Shown here one piece after another: positions 18,391 to 27,323 of a stretch of DNA of 64,000 nt. Both the position numbers and the translations under genes were made by a program. Position 1 is the stretch's first letter. The number at the start of each line of letters is the position of its first letter. The notes under the pieces were generated by a model. That model worked only from the letters and a program-made list of their open reading frames with translations, made no database searches and was not told the DNA's origin. Origin of the DNA: Altericroceibacterium spongiae (GTDB lineage: Bacteria > Pseudomonadota > Alphaproteobacteria > Sphingomonadales > Sphingomonadaceae). The DNA lies in the NCBI RefSeq assembly GCF_003610805.1, contig NZ_RAPF01000001.1:62001-126000 (forward strand), written 5' to 3'.

Positions 18391-18828
18391 ATGACCGACA
18401 TGAACGATACGATCCGCCGTTTCGGCTATCCTGACACGCTGCTGCGCAGCTATGATCATTGGGTGGTTTTGTTGCGCCCGGCGCAGCCGACGCTGGGCTC
18501 GCTGGTGCTGGCAGCGCGCAGCGAGGCAACGGCTTTCGGTGATCTGGAGCCGGCCGCTTTTGCCGAGCTCGGGCAGGTGACCGCCGATATCGAAACAATG
18601 CTGGGCAAGGCGGTCAGCTTCGAAAAGATCAATTATCTGATGCTGATGATGGTCGATCCGCATGTCCATTTTCACGTGATCCCGCGATATTCCGGCAGTC
18701 GGACTTTCGAGGATAGCACATTTGCTGACCATGGCTGGCCCAAAACACCCGAACTGGGCGAGGCGGTGGCGCTTGATGATACGCAGATGGCGGCAATGGT
18801 CGCCTGGCTGAAGGAGCAATGGGCATGA
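18391..18828 (+). CDS. HIT-family nucleotide hydrolase/transferase
   Basis: 145 residues with the histidine-triad active site near residues 90-96 (DPHVHFHVIPRY, H-x-H-x-H-x). HIT proteins attack the alpha-phosphate of nucleotide substrates, for example Ap4A or nucleotidyl conjugates. It begins one base after the stop of the CDP-alcohol transferase gene and overlaps the next gene by 4 bp, so it is part of the same transcript. In this setting it could hydrolyse a CDP-alcohol or nucleotidylated by-product; that is inference. Length and motif are normal for the family. Confidence 0.88.
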   Translation: MTDMNDTIRRFGYPDTLLRSYDHWVVLLRPAQPTLGSLVLAARSEATAFGDLEPAAFAELGQVTADIETMLGKAVSFEKINYLMLMMVDPHVHFHVIPRYSGSRTFEDSTFADHGWPKTPELGEAVALDDTQMAAMVAWLKEQWA

Positions 18829-20429
18829 ATGCCATTTGCCATTTTCCCTCGATCCGCAAAGCGGTTATTCTCAGTGCAGGCAAAGGATCGCGGCTGATGC
18901 CGCTGACAGCCGACAGGCCCAAATGCCTGCTCGATATGTCCGGGCGTTCGCTGCTCGATCGTCAGATCGATGCGCTGGAAGCGTCGGGGATTACGGAAAT
19001 CGTCGTGGTAACCGGCTTTGGTGACAGGCTGGTACGTGAAAGAATGGAAGCGCGTCCGCAGGGGCTGGCCGATATTCGCACGATCTTCAACCCTTTCTAC
19101 CATGTGGCCGACAATCTCGGTTCGGTGTGGATGGCGCGCGATGAGTTCGATACCGACCTGTTGCTGCTGAATGGCGATACGCTGGTTACTGCGGATCTGG
19201 TGCGGCGCGTGGTGCGCGGTGCGAAACGCGGCATCACGGTGACGATCGACCGCAAGAACAGCTACGATTCCGACGACATGAAAGTCGAAGAGAAAGACGG
19301 TGTCCTGAAGCGGATCGGTAAGACGCTGACCGCCGAACAAACCGATGCGGAATCAATCGGCCTGCTCGCTTTCCGCCATGACGGGCGCAATGCTTTCATG
19401 AACACGGTCGAGCAATTGATGCATGAATCGCAGGGCACGACGAGCTGGTATCTCAAGGCCATCGATGCGCTGGCGCAGACCTATCCCGTTTCGGTTCTCT
19501 CCATCGAGGGAGAGGAATGGGCAGAAGTGGATTTTCCGCAGGATTACGAGGCTGCCTCCCGGCTCACCGCGCAATGGGATTTGCGCCATGCCCCTGAAGG
19601 CAAATGGACCGCCGTCGTGCTGGCCGGTGAACGGCCCGAAGGCGACATGCTGGCCCGGCAACTGGGTGTGCCGGCCAAGGCGCTTTCCCCGATCTGCGGG
19701 GAGCCGATGGTTAATCATGTGCTGCGCAGCCTGCTCGATGCCGCCGAAGTGGGCCGGATCGTGATCCTTGCGCAGGATATGGACCGGCTGCGGACACCGA
19801 AAACCGAATGGATCTGGCATGAAAAGCGGATCGCCTTCCGCGATAGCGGGGGCAGCATCTCGCAAAGCATCGCTTCGATTGCGGGTAGTGCTGAGGTGCC
19901 CTGGCCGATTCTCGTCACGACAGCGGATCATCCTCTGCTGACGCCCGAGATGGTGTCCGAATTTCTCGCCGAAGCCAGCCGCAGCGATGTGACGGTGGGC
20001 ATGGTGAAACAGGAAACGGTGATGGGAGCCTATCCCGACACAAGGCGGACATGGCTGCATTTCGAGGACGGGGCCTTTTCAGGCGCCAATCTCTTCGCAC
20101 TCAGCAGCGCGCGGGTCGAACCGGCGCTGGCTTTATGGGCCGAAGCCGAGCGGGATCGGAAAAAGGCATTCCGCCTGTTCTGGCATTTCGGCCCGCGGCT
20201 GGCGTTCCGCGCGATTACCCGGACGATTTCTTTCGACGATGCACTGGAGCAGGCGGGGCGCAATATCGGTCTGACCGCGCATCTGGCGCTGTTGTCCGAA
20301 CCCGAAGCGGCGGTGGATGTCGATAAGGTAAGCGATCTCAATTTGGTTGAGAGAATTATGCGTCGCGCGGTCTATCAGGATGACGGTGCTGTTGGGCGGA
20401 GAAGTGAAGTGGACCACATTTCCGCCTGA
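18825..20429 (+). CDS. Tandem nucleotidyltransferase (two NTP-transferase domains)
   Basis: 534 residues. Domain 1 (~12-250) has the sugar-phosphate/phosphocholine nucleotidyltransferase signature SAGKGSRLMPLTADRPKCL (residues 17-35) and metal-binding NGD (116-118). Domain 2 (~261-515) is MobA-like: VVLAGERPEGDMLA, GVPAKALSPICGEPM, TTADHPLLT (365-373) and the closing VDVDKVSDLNLVERIM. Both signatures look intact, which is unusual; most proteins carry one domain. It probably activates an alcohol phosphate with CTP for the CDP-alcohol transferase encoded first in the operon. Start at 18825 chosen because GGAG is 8 nt upstream and gives an ATGA overlap with the HIT gene. Confidence 0.85.
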   Translation: MNAICHFPSIRKAVILSAGKGSRLMPLTADRPKCLLDMSGRSLLDRQIDALEASGITEIVVVTGFGDRLVRERMEARPQGLADIRTIFNPFYHVADNLGSVWMARDEFDTDLLLLNGDTLVTADLVRRVVRGAKRGITVTIDRKNSYDSDDMKVEEKDGVLKRIGKTLTAEQTDAESIGLLAFRHDGRNAFMNTVEQLMHESQGTTSWYLKAIDALAQTYPVSVLSIEGEEWAEVDFPQDYEAASRLTAQWDLRHAPEGKWTAVVLAGERPEGDMLARQLGVPAKALSPICGEPMVNHVLRSLLDAAEVGRIVILAQDMDRLRTPKTEWIWHEKRIAFRDSGGSISQSIASIAGSAEVPWPILVTTADHPLLTPEMVSEFLAEASRSDVTVGMVKQETVMGAYPDTRRTWLHFEDGAFSGANLFALSSARVEPALALWAEAERDRKKAFRLFWHFGPRLAFRAITRTISFDDALEQAGRNIGLTAHLALLSEPEAAVDVDKVSDLNLVERIMRRAVYQDDGAVGRRSEVDHISA

Positions 20430-20465
20430 CAGCCTGTTGCTGGCGGGGCGCTGAACCGACGGGAT

Positions 20466-22073
20466 TCAGCGCTCCGCCAGACGGTTATCGGCCAGCCTGT
20501 CAGCCAGTCTCAGAGCCAGCGCGACAATGGTGAGCGTAGGATTGGCCCAGCCCGATGTCGGGAACAGCGAACTGCCGGCAATATGCAGATTGGCAAGGCC
20601 ATGAACCTTTGCATGGCCATCGGTGACACCCTGCGCGGGATCTTCAGCCATGCGTGTCGTGCCCATATGATGATAGCCGCCGATCGGATGTGCGCTGATT
20701 AGCGGATCGGTTTTCCACTCAGCCGACGGGTCGGACAGCCAGGGGGCAGGCTCTACCGTGCCCAGATTGAGGCGCTTTGTCTCCCGCCCAAGTGCGGCGA
20801 CCAGCCCGGCGACACTATGCGTGTCGAGCGCGGTGGTCTGCCAGTTCAGCTTGACCCGCGGCATGCCCAGAGCATCGCGATCCTGTTCGGACAGCAGCAC
20901 GCGGCTATCGGGATTGGGTGCCTGTTCGGCGCGCACGACCAGCGCGACATCGAGCCGCCCCAGCTTGTTGAGCAGCCATGGACGCGCCGGGTCCACTTTC
21001 TGCTGGAGCCAGCCGACGCTGCGCTTGGTCATTTTCCACAAGGAACGGCCCATCCGGTTGGGTGCGCGCTTTTCCTTGGCATGCAGATAGGCCCGCATTG
21101 CCCAGGCTTCCCGCCCGTCGGCCGGGCGACGCGGGGCGATGGTCAGCGAGGTATTGAGCAAACCCTGTTCGGCCTGCAATTGTGCGGAAGGCGCAATCAG
21201 CGGCGCGACGGTTTCGCTGGCCAGCGTCCGTTTGGCGAATGCATCGAACAGTTTCCAGGCATCGCCTCGCACGATCCGCCCGCCGCGGGCATGCGGGTGT
21301 TCCATGAAATAGCGCCCGACCTGATCGCTCTGATTACCGAGCCCGCACGGCATGACCGAGCGTGAGGCGAGCAGCAGGCGCGGATTTTCGATGCCGCCGG
21401 CGGCCAGAATATAATCGCGTGCCTGCACGTCGATAGCCGTTCCGTCGGGCGCGACGACATCAAGCCGCGCCACGCTCGCTCCATCTGCCGCAGCAACGAT
21501 TTCGCGGATCGTGGCATGCAGCACAATGGTGCATTGCGGATGCTCTGCCAGATCACGGCAATTGGCCATGGAAAACCGGTCGAACTTGCTGTCGAAACTC
21601 CAGAGCGGGGTGGCCAGCTCGCTCTCGGAAAAGCGCGGCAAAGGCACACCGGCCGCCCGTACCGTCTTCTCTGTCGGGGTGCGCCATGGCAGGCCGAAAA
21701 TCCCCCGTGCTTTTTCGTAATAAGGCAGGATGTCGGCATGGGGGAAGGGCCAGCCCGAATGCGGCACCCAGTCGCGCTTTTCGAAATCGATCGGATCGAG
21801 CTGCGAACAGCGTCCGCCCCAAATGGCTGTGGTGCCGCCGAAAAAGCGCAGCCGGGCATGGTCGAGCGGATAATAATCCTGCCCGATATTCTCTCCTGCA
21901 TTGAGGTCCGCCGTGCGATCCTCATAATCGAGGCCGCCGCTTTCCAGCAGCAATACGCTGATCCCGCGCTCTGTCAGGCTGCGCGCCAGCGTGATTCCGG
22001 CAGCTCCGGCACCGATAATGGCAATCTCGCTATCGAGACGGTCCGGCTTGCTGGTGGCGAGGTCGATCAACAT
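20466..22073 (-). CDS. GMC-family FAD-dependent oxidoreductase
   Basis: 535 residues. N-terminal FAD dinucleotide-binding motif IAIIGAGAAGITLA (~residues 18-31) with the ESGGLDYE acidic end of the second strand; FFGGTTAIWGGRC binds flavin; FMEHPHARGG and the C-terminal GMC module (SAHPIGGYHHMGTTRM and GSSLFPTSGWANPTLTIVALALRLAD) complete the fold. It oxidises an alcohol, the active-site base being the His of the HHMG region. It is convergent with the nucleotidyltransferase operon (36-bp gap). A link to the same metabolite pathway is possible but only by proximity. No signal peptide, so cytoplasmic. Confidence 0.9.
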   Translation of the reverse strand: MLIDLATSKPDRLDSEIAIIGAGAAGITLARSLTERGISVLLLESGGLDYEDRTADLNAGENIGQDYYPLDHARLRFFGGTTAIWGGRCSQLDPIDFEKRDWVPHSGWPFPHADILPYYEKARGIFGLPWRTPTEKTVRAAGVPLPRFSESELATPLWSFDSKFDRFSMANCRDLAEHPQCTIVLHATIREIVAAADGASVARLDVVAPDGTAIDVQARDYILAAGGIENPRLLLASRSVMPCGLGNQSDQVGRYFMEHPHARGGRIVRGDAWKLFDAFAKRTLASETVAPLIAPSAQLQAEQGLLNTSLTIAPRRPADGREAWAMRAYLHAKEKRAPNRMGRSLWKMTKRSVGWLQQKVDPARPWLLNKLGRLDVALVVRAEQAPNPDSRVLLSEQDRDALGMPRVKLNWQTTALDTHSVAGLVAALGRETKRLNLGTVEPAPWLSDPSAEWKTDPLISAHPIGGYHHMGTTRMAEDPAQGVTDGHAKVHGLANLHIAGSSLFPTSGWANPTLTIVALALRLADRLADNRLAER

Positions 22074-22272
22074 GGCAATGGTCTTTCAGCATATTTGCTA
22101 GGATCTGGCCCCGTTCGGGCATTCGACAGGGATGCGACAAAAATGACCCCTCGCTGCGTCGAAAAGCGGTGAAATATTATCATAGTCCCGTGCCTTTCCG
22201 TCTTGCGCTGAGCCATTTTTCTGCAAACTTCAAAGGTGCCGATAACGGGCCTGAGCCGAAGGAAGGGAAGCC

Positions 22273-23016
22273 TCAGGACTTCCACATATTGGCGAGTTTT
22301 TCCGCCTGCGCGTCTATCAGTGTGGGATCTTCCTCACCCGTCAGGGCATAGGATATTGGCCCGCGGCGCCAGAAGGCGACCGATTGCGTGCCTTCGCGTA
22401 CGGCATCGGGTCTTTCGGGCGCTTCGCTGGCTTCGCGCACGGCAAAGATGGAAAGCGGCAGGTTATTCGCGGTGCGCACCGCTATCAGCAATGCCGGGCC
22501 GCGTTCTGCGGGGAAGAGCTGAACATCGGTGATCCGCCAGTCGGCCGGGAGCACCGGCATGGCGATCCGTGTCCGTTTGAGGATTTCGCCGGCATCGAAT
22601 TGCGGGCTTTCCACCTGTGACGCCATATTGGCGCGCAGCATGGCGGTGCGATGGGATTCGGCTGCGTCGAAAACATAGGGCGGGGGCGACGTTTTCCAGC
22701 CCGATACGAAAATAATCGCTGCTGCCATGGCAGTCATGCCGAAGCCGACACTCTTCCAGGGGCGTTTGCGGCGCGGGCCATCTCCATGAGAATGGTGAAT
22801 TTTCCGGGCCAGACCGTGCCAGCCGGCGGGGCAGCAATCGTCTTTTGGTGCGGTGATAAGCTGCAAGGCAGAGCGGTTGCGCAATTCGGCCATGACGGCC
22901 GCCGCCAGTTCGGGATGCCGGGAAAGGCGGTCTTCGAGCCTGAAACGGCTCCGCATATCCAGTTCGCCGTCAATATAGGCGGCCATGTCGATATCGGAGA
23001 GATGGTCAGTTTTCAT
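22273..23016 (-). CDS. Anti-sigma factor, single-span membrane protein
   Basis: 247 residues. The N-terminal ~70 residues (DIDMAAYIDGELDMRSRFRLEDRL) resemble the sigma-binding region of anti-sigma factors; there is one transmembrane helix (VGFGMTAMAAAIIFVSGW, ~residues 93-110) and a periplasmic C-terminal domain with no recognised motif. Its ATG lies inside the 3' end of the ECF sigma gene (11-bp overlap), the standard arrangement for a cognate pair. Zinc-binding HxxxCxxC is not present, so the signal-sensing mode differs from ZAS-type anti-sigmas. Start at 23016 (MKTDHL) preferred over upstream frames that run into the sigma gene. Confidence 0.8.
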   Translation of the reverse strand: MKTDHLSDIDMAAYIDGELDMRSRFRLEDRLSRHPELAAAVMAELRNRSALQLITAPKDDCCPAGWHGLARKIHHSHGDGPRRKRPWKSVGFGMTAMAAAIIFVSGWKTSPPPYVFDAAESHRTAMLRANMASQVESPQFDAGEILKRTRIAMPVLPADWRITDVQLFPAERGPALLIAVRTANNLPLSIFAVREASEAPERPDAVREGTQSVAFWRRGPISYALTGEEDPTLIDAQAEKLANMWKS

Positions 23017-23539
23017 CCTTGCCACCCACGATCCTGAGGCGCTCATGCATATTATCGGGTTCTTCTGTTGCAAGACGCAAGGCGGTGCGCGCACGGTTGA
23101 GGCGAGACATCACCGTGCCGATAGGAATGTCGAGCGCTTCGCTGGCCTCGCGATAGCTCAGCCCTTCCACCGCCACCAGATGCAGCACTTCGCGTTGCCG
23201 GTCGGGCAATGCGGCGAAAGACCGGGCAATCTGGCCCAGAATAGCGGCCTGTTCCTGCTCGGGTTCGGCCTGTTCGGTCAGCGTCTGAGCGAAGCGTTCA
23301 TCGCGCCGGTCTTCGGCCTTTCGGGTCCGCTGCATCGAAATATAGACATTGTGAATAATGCCGAACATCCAGCTTCTGACCGAAGAGCCGATACGGAAAG
23401 AGGACTGCTTTTCTATTGCCCGGACCAGCGCTTCCTGCACTACATCATCCGCCACCTGATCGTCACGCGTCAGCGAGCGCGCATAGCGGCGCAGCGCGAC
23501 GAGATCGGACTGGATATCCTGAGACAGGAAAGAAGACAT
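23006..23539 (-). CDS. ECF-type RNA polymerase sigma factor
   Basis: 177 residues. Region 2 (~residues 9-75) includes VALRRYARSLTRDDQVADDVVQEALVRA and the WMFGIIHNVYI segment; region 4 (~115-165) has ALPDRQREVLHLVAVEGLSY and the helix-turn-helix EASEALDIPIGTVMSRLNRA. It directs RNA polymerase to a small regulon once released by the membrane anti-sigma encoded immediately downstream. Targets are unknown; neighbouring genes are a DUF6607-like protein and a TonB receptor, so envelope or iron stress is a fair guess. A 13-bp palindrome lies 22 bp before the start. Confidence 0.92.
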   Translation of the reverse strand: MSSFLSQDIQSDLVALRRYARSLTRDDQVADDVVQEALVRAIEKQSSFRIGSSVRSWMFGIIHNVYISMQRTRKAEDRRDERFAQTLTEQAEPEQEQAAILGQIARSFAALPDRQREVLHLVAVEGLSYREASEALDIPIGTVMSRLNRARTALRLATEEPDNMHERLRIVGGKDEN

Positions 23540-23560
23540 ATGGCCATTACGCTCGACAGG

Positions 23561-23573
23561 GGAATATTATTCC
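23561..23573. promoter_or_regulatory. Palindrome GGAATA-T-TATTCC upstream of the ECF sigma gene
   Basis: A perfect 13-bp palindrome (6-bp arms, one central base) 22 bp upstream of the sigma start codon. Position suits an operator or the -10 region. The rest of the 167-bp gap to the DUF6607-like gene shows nothing else I can name. Confidence 0.4.
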
Positions 23574-23706
23574 ATCCCGTTACCGCCGAATGGCTGTTTT
23601 CGCAAAGGTACAGAATGCCGCAGCCGGAGGGGAAGGGCGGGGGAATCCATGCTGCGCACAGCTCCCCCGTGCCTTGCTTACATTTGGAGCGAACAGGGGG
23701 CGGTCC

Positions 23707-24675
23707 CTAGCTCGTATGCTCACGGATCAGACGGACGCCTTCCGCAATGGCTTTTTCGGTGGAAAGATCACCGGCTTCGATAGCACTGCCCATTTCGAGC
23801 AGCCTTGCGCTGATGACGGTCCCCGTTTCGGCTTCTTCCTCGATGGTGATACCGCCATTGGCTTCCGCCACCCGATCCCATTCGGCGCGGATCGCGGCCC
23901 AGTAATCACTGGTAGCCTTCCAGTAATGGTCGGCTGCTTCGGTGGGATAGTCGCTGGAGCGGGTATAGGTGTTGAGGACATATTCCTGTACGATCGGCGT
24001 ATCTTCACCGTCCATTTTCATATTGTCTTGCCAGTGAATCCAGCCATCGGGTGTCGGCTGGTGGCGGTTGATCGCCAGATAGCGGTCATAGACAGGGTGG
24101 CGAACCGCGTCGCGGCGGGCGAGCGGACGCCAGGTCCAGCTTGAACGCCAGCGGCGCACACCGCCCACCGTTTCCCACCGGCCCCAGCCGGCATAGCGCG
24201 GGCTGTCATCCACCTGATAGACGGTTTGCGACCAGCGGCCCTGGCGGAAGGCTTCGGGCACCTCTTCCCATTTCCAGCTATTCGGGCCGGTATAGGCAAG
24301 AATGCGGTCGGGCTCATATTCCCAGTCCTGCCGCCAGTGTTTGATGACGAAGGTGGTGCCGCCATGTTCGGCCACCAGCAGGTGCTGAAGGATGATCTTG
24401 CGGCCCGTATCCTCGACCACGCGGACGCTTTCATGCCCGCCTGAAACCTTGGCATCGAGCGGCGTATATCCCTGCTTCCAGGGGGTCGATTCCTGCATGT
24501 CGAAGCGCACTTTGTAATCGCCTGCCATGGCGAGAATATCGGCGCGATCCTGTTCGAAGGCTGCCTTTTCCTCAGCCGCGCTGCGTTCGGGCACCGGGCC
24601 GTCGGCAAGAGCGGGCGCGCTTGTGCAGGCCAGCGCCAGCAATCCGGCGCCGATCCATTGGGTCCATCGTTTCAT
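23707..24675 (-). CDS. DUF6607-family secreted protein
   Basis: 322 residues with a signal peptide (GLLALACTSAPALAD, cleavage ~residue 25). The mature protein is rich in Trp and Tyr (KHWRQDWEYEP, GPNSWKWEEVPEAFRQGRWSQ, GRWETVGGVRRWRSSWTWRPL), a pattern I recall from DUF6607, whose genes often accompany heme-type TonB receptors. Function unknown. The gene follows the TonB receptor gene by 17 bp on the same strand, so both are probably induced by the Fur-type promoter upstream of the receptor. A conserved barrel-like, Trp-lined pocket could bind a ligand released by the receptor; this is inference. Confidence 0.7.
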   Translation of the reverse strand: MKRWTQWIGAGLLALACTSAPALADGPVPERSAAEEKAAFEQDRADILAMAGDYKVRFDMQESTPWKQGYTPLDAKVSGGHESVRVVEDTGRKIILQHLLVAEHGGTTFVIKHWRQDWEYEPDRILAYTGPNSWKWEEVPEAFRQGRWSQTVYQVDDSPRYAGWGRWETVGGVRRWRSSWTWRPLARRDAVRHPVYDRYLAINRHQPTPDGWIHWQDNMKMDGEDTPIVQEYVLNTYTRSSDYPTEAADHYWKATSDYWAAIRAEWDRVAEANGGITIEEEAETGTVISARLLEMGSAIEAGDLSTEKAIAEGVRLIREHTS

Positions 24676-24692
24676 CGGTCACTCCCCTTTTG

Positions 24693-27017
24693 TCAGAACC
24701 GGACGCTGAGCGAGACGCTCGCATTGCGGCCGGGCCGTGTGTAAGCTTCTGTAATATCGGATTCATTGCCGAGGCCGCGTACATCGCTCCAATAGGAATA
24801 GGTTTCATTGGTGATGTTGAACACGCCGCCGCGCAGGGTCAGCGCGTCGGTCACCCGGAAAAAGGCGGTGGCATCGAGAATGGTGAAATCATCCGGGCGA
24901 TAGGCATCGGGGGCCGCATCTTTCGCCCGCTTTCGCCAGTGATGGGTGGCGATCAGGTCGCCGCCGAAGCGGCCCGAGGGAGCATGATAACCGATCCCCG
25001 CAACCATATTGAGCGGATCGACCGACTGGAGCGGGGCTTTTTCCCCTTCCTCGAGAATTTCATTTCCGTCGGCATAGGCGATGGCGAAACGTCCGGTGAT
25101 TCCGGAGGCGGTGCGGAAATCGGCCTTGGCCTCGATTCCGTCGATTTTCACCCGGCCCAGATTGACATATTGATAGATCGCCGGATCGCTCGGCAGGAAG
25201 GAGCCGGAGACCACCTGCTGCTCGATGAAGTCTTTGTAATCGGCATGGAAGCCGGTGATCGAGAAGCCGACATTCTTGCCGGCAAAGCGGACCCCGCCTT
25301 CATAGCTTTCGCTGCGTTCCGGCCCGAGATCGGGATTGGGGGCGGAAATATAACCGAAAGCGAGATTGCCGAAGAAATTGTTGACCTGATTGGGTGTCGG
25401 TGCGCGGAAACCCTGCGCATAATTGGCGAACAGGCGGATCGAATCCGTTGCCTTCACCACCGCACCGATTTTCGGAGACAGGCGGGAATCGCTTTGCCCT
25501 GCCTGATCGGAACCGGGATAGAGCGGATCGTTATCGGGATCGAGATCGTAGAAATCGAGGCGCAGCGCCGGGTAAAGCGTGAAGATGCCATCGGCAAAGC
25601 TCAGCTCGTCGGCCAGGAAGATGCCGCCCTGCATAAAGTCGGTTTTGGGAAAAGCGCTGGTCGGGAATGTTTCGCCGGACGGGGGTTCCACCCCGTCACG
25701 CACGCCTTCCTGCGTGGTCCAGCTTATATCGCCGCCCAGAGCGAGGCGATGAGCGACGGGGCCGGTGGAAAAGCCGCTGCGGGCTTCGGCCGTCGCACCC
25801 CATACACGATTTTCGAATGTATTGAGTCTTTCGCGATCGGGTATATCGGGGCCCCCTTCGACCGCAGCGGAGCGATCTTCATCGCTGAACTGCACATCTT
25901 CGCCATCCTGCCAGTAACCGGCAATATGGGCGTAATCGATCAGCCCTTCGCCGTTCCAGCTCCAGTCGAGCGACAGGCGTTTGCGCTCGGTTTTGTCGCT
26001 GGCGGCGAGATTGTCCACATTCCAGCTCGGATCGGCGCCGTAAAGATAAGCGAGACCTTCGCCGCTCAGCACATGGCTGTCGAGCTTGCTGCGCAGATAT
26101 TCGCCGGTGAGGGCGAGGCGGTGGCCGTTATTGTTCCATACCAGCTTACCCAGCACGGCATCGGACTGGCCATCCTGCGGGTTGGGTTTCGTCCGTTCTT
26201 CCCCGGTTCCGCCGACCGAACCGCGATTTTTCAGCTCTCCGAAATCGCGCCGCGTATAGGCGATCATGGCGGACAGATTGCCCGACCGTCCGGCAAGGCC
26301 CGCAGTCTCGGCAAATTCATCGTCGGCCGAGGCGTATTGGGCGCGGCCGAATCCGCCGATATCGGCACCGTCCTGCAACAGATCCTCCGGGTCCGACGTG
26401 GTGAAGCTGACCACGCCGGCCAGGCCATCGCTGCCATAGAGCGCGGAAGCGGGGCCGCGCAGAATTTCGACCTTCTTGACCAGCCCGATATCGGTATAAC
26501 CGCCGCGCCCGGCATCCTGTGCGCCGAAGGAAAAGCCCTGCGGAGTGCGGATGCCATCTACCTGAATCAGAACGCGATTGCCGCCGATCCCGCGAATGGT
26601 GAAACCTTCATTCTGCGCCCGGCCGGTGGCCCCCATGGCGGCGCCGAAACGAGCGGGAGCCCGGCGGACCGACACACCCGGTTCGAAGCGGACCAGATCC
26701 TTGATATCGGTCGCCATCGTATCGGCAATATCCTCATCGGTGATGACCGTGATGGTGGCGGGCGCATCGGCAATATCGACCGGAACGCGCGTGGCCGAGA
26801 CCGTGATCGAAGACAGCCGGTCGGCCCAGTAGAGCCCGTCATTGCCCTGTGCCTGCGCGGTGGCGGGCAGGGCCAGAGCGGTAAGCGCAATGATGGAACC
26901 CGACCGGGCCAGTGCCGTCCTGCACAACCGGCGCAGTCTCTTGTCGCTATCCCGGTGTGCCCGGTGCGAAATTCCGTTCGGCATATGGTGAACCGCAGGC
27001 GCGGTGCCCTGCTGCAT
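24693..27017 (-). CDS. TonB-dependent receptor, heme/hemoglobin-receptor type
   Basis: 774 residues. A long N-terminal region ends in a signal peptide (IIALTALALPATAQAQ, ~residue 56), followed by a TonB box (SSITVSATRVPVD), a plug (ATITVITDEDIAD to GSDGLAGVVSFTTSDP) and a beta-barrel with FRAPTPNQVNNFFGNL and C-terminal SLSVRF. The plug and barrel motifs match TonB-hemin/hemoglobin/transferrin receptors. A Fur-like box precedes the gene, fitting iron-regulated heme or siderophore import. AGGGG 9 nt before the ATG at 27017 supports this start. Downstream partner is the DUF6607-like gene. Confidence 0.9.
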   Translation of the reverse strand: MQQGTAPAVHHMPNGISHRAHRDSDKRLRRLCRTALARSGSIIALTALALPATAQAQGNDGLYWADRLSSITVSATRVPVDIADAPATITVITDEDIADTMATDIKDLVRFEPGVSVRRAPARFGAAMGATGRAQNEGFTIRGIGGNRVLIQVDGIRTPQGFSFGAQDAGRGGYTDIGLVKKVEILRGPASALYGSDGLAGVVSFTTSDPEDLLQDGADIGGFGRAQYASADDEFAETAGLAGRSGNLSAMIAYTRRDFGELKNRGSVGGTGEERTKPNPQDGQSDAVLGKLVWNNNGHRLALTGEYLRSKLDSHVLSGEGLAYLYGADPSWNVDNLAASDKTERKRLSLDWSWNGEGLIDYAHIAGYWQDGEDVQFSDEDRSAAVEGGPDIPDRERLNTFENRVWGATAEARSGFSTGPVAHRLALGGDISWTTQEGVRDGVEPPSGETFPTSAFPKTDFMQGGIFLADELSFADGIFTLYPALRLDFYDLDPDNDPLYPGSDQAGQSDSRLSPKIGAVVKATDSIRLFANYAQGFRAPTPNQVNNFFGNLAFGYISAPNPDLGPERSESYEGGVRFAGKNVGFSITGFHADYKDFIEQQVVSGSFLPSDPAIYQYVNLGRVKIDGIEAKADFRTASGITGRFAIAYADGNEILEEGEKAPLQSVDPLNMVAGIGYHAPSGRFGGDLIATHHWRKRAKDAAPDAYRPDDFTILDATAFFRVTDALTLRGGVFNITNETYSYWSDVRGLGNESDITEAYTRPGRNASVSLSVRF

Positions 27018-27034
27018 GATGCGTGCCCCTTATT

Positions 27035-27088
27035 GGTAATGAGAATGATTCGTAATAGCGTAATTACCGGGAAGAGGCAAAGCGTCAA
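27035..27088 (-). promoter_or_regulatory. Promoter with Fur-like box for the heme-type TonB receptor
   Basis: On the minus strand TTGACG (plus coordinates 27083-27088) and TAATTA (27061-27066) are spaced 16 bp, a fair sigma70 promoter. Just downstream, 27035-27053 matches the Fur consensus GATAATGATAATCATTATC at 13 of 19 positions (core TAATGAGAATGATT). This places an iron repressor over the start of transcription. The remainder of the 306-bp gap up to 27323 holds only a short GTCCGG/CCGGAC hairpin at 27267-27283. Confidence 0.65.
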
Positions 27089-27323
27089 GTCGTCTCAGTG
27101 GAAACCGGTGGAGGCGTGGTGGGAAGGGGCGGGGCAGGAAAGCGACAGGGGAAGCTGCGAGCATGGAGCTGGCCACTCCGCGCATCCATCCGGCACTAAT
27201 GTGCGAAGGCCGGTTTACGCCTGTTCGAAGGGGGCGGGGTGGCTCGGAAACGGGCACGTTTGAGCCGTCCGGAAGAGCCGGACATTCCGTGATGAAAAGC
27301 GCCCGCCGCAATATACGGAACGG

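Noticed and set aside
24621-27263. Uninterrupted 880-codon frame on the plus strand
   Set aside because: Exactly antisense to the TonB receptor and DUF6607-like genes, which have clear family motifs; it comes from codon-position bias in GC-rich DNA.
27100-27323. Cobalamin riboswitch upstream of the second TonB receptor
   Set aside because: No B12-box or conserved core sequence could be found on the minus strand.
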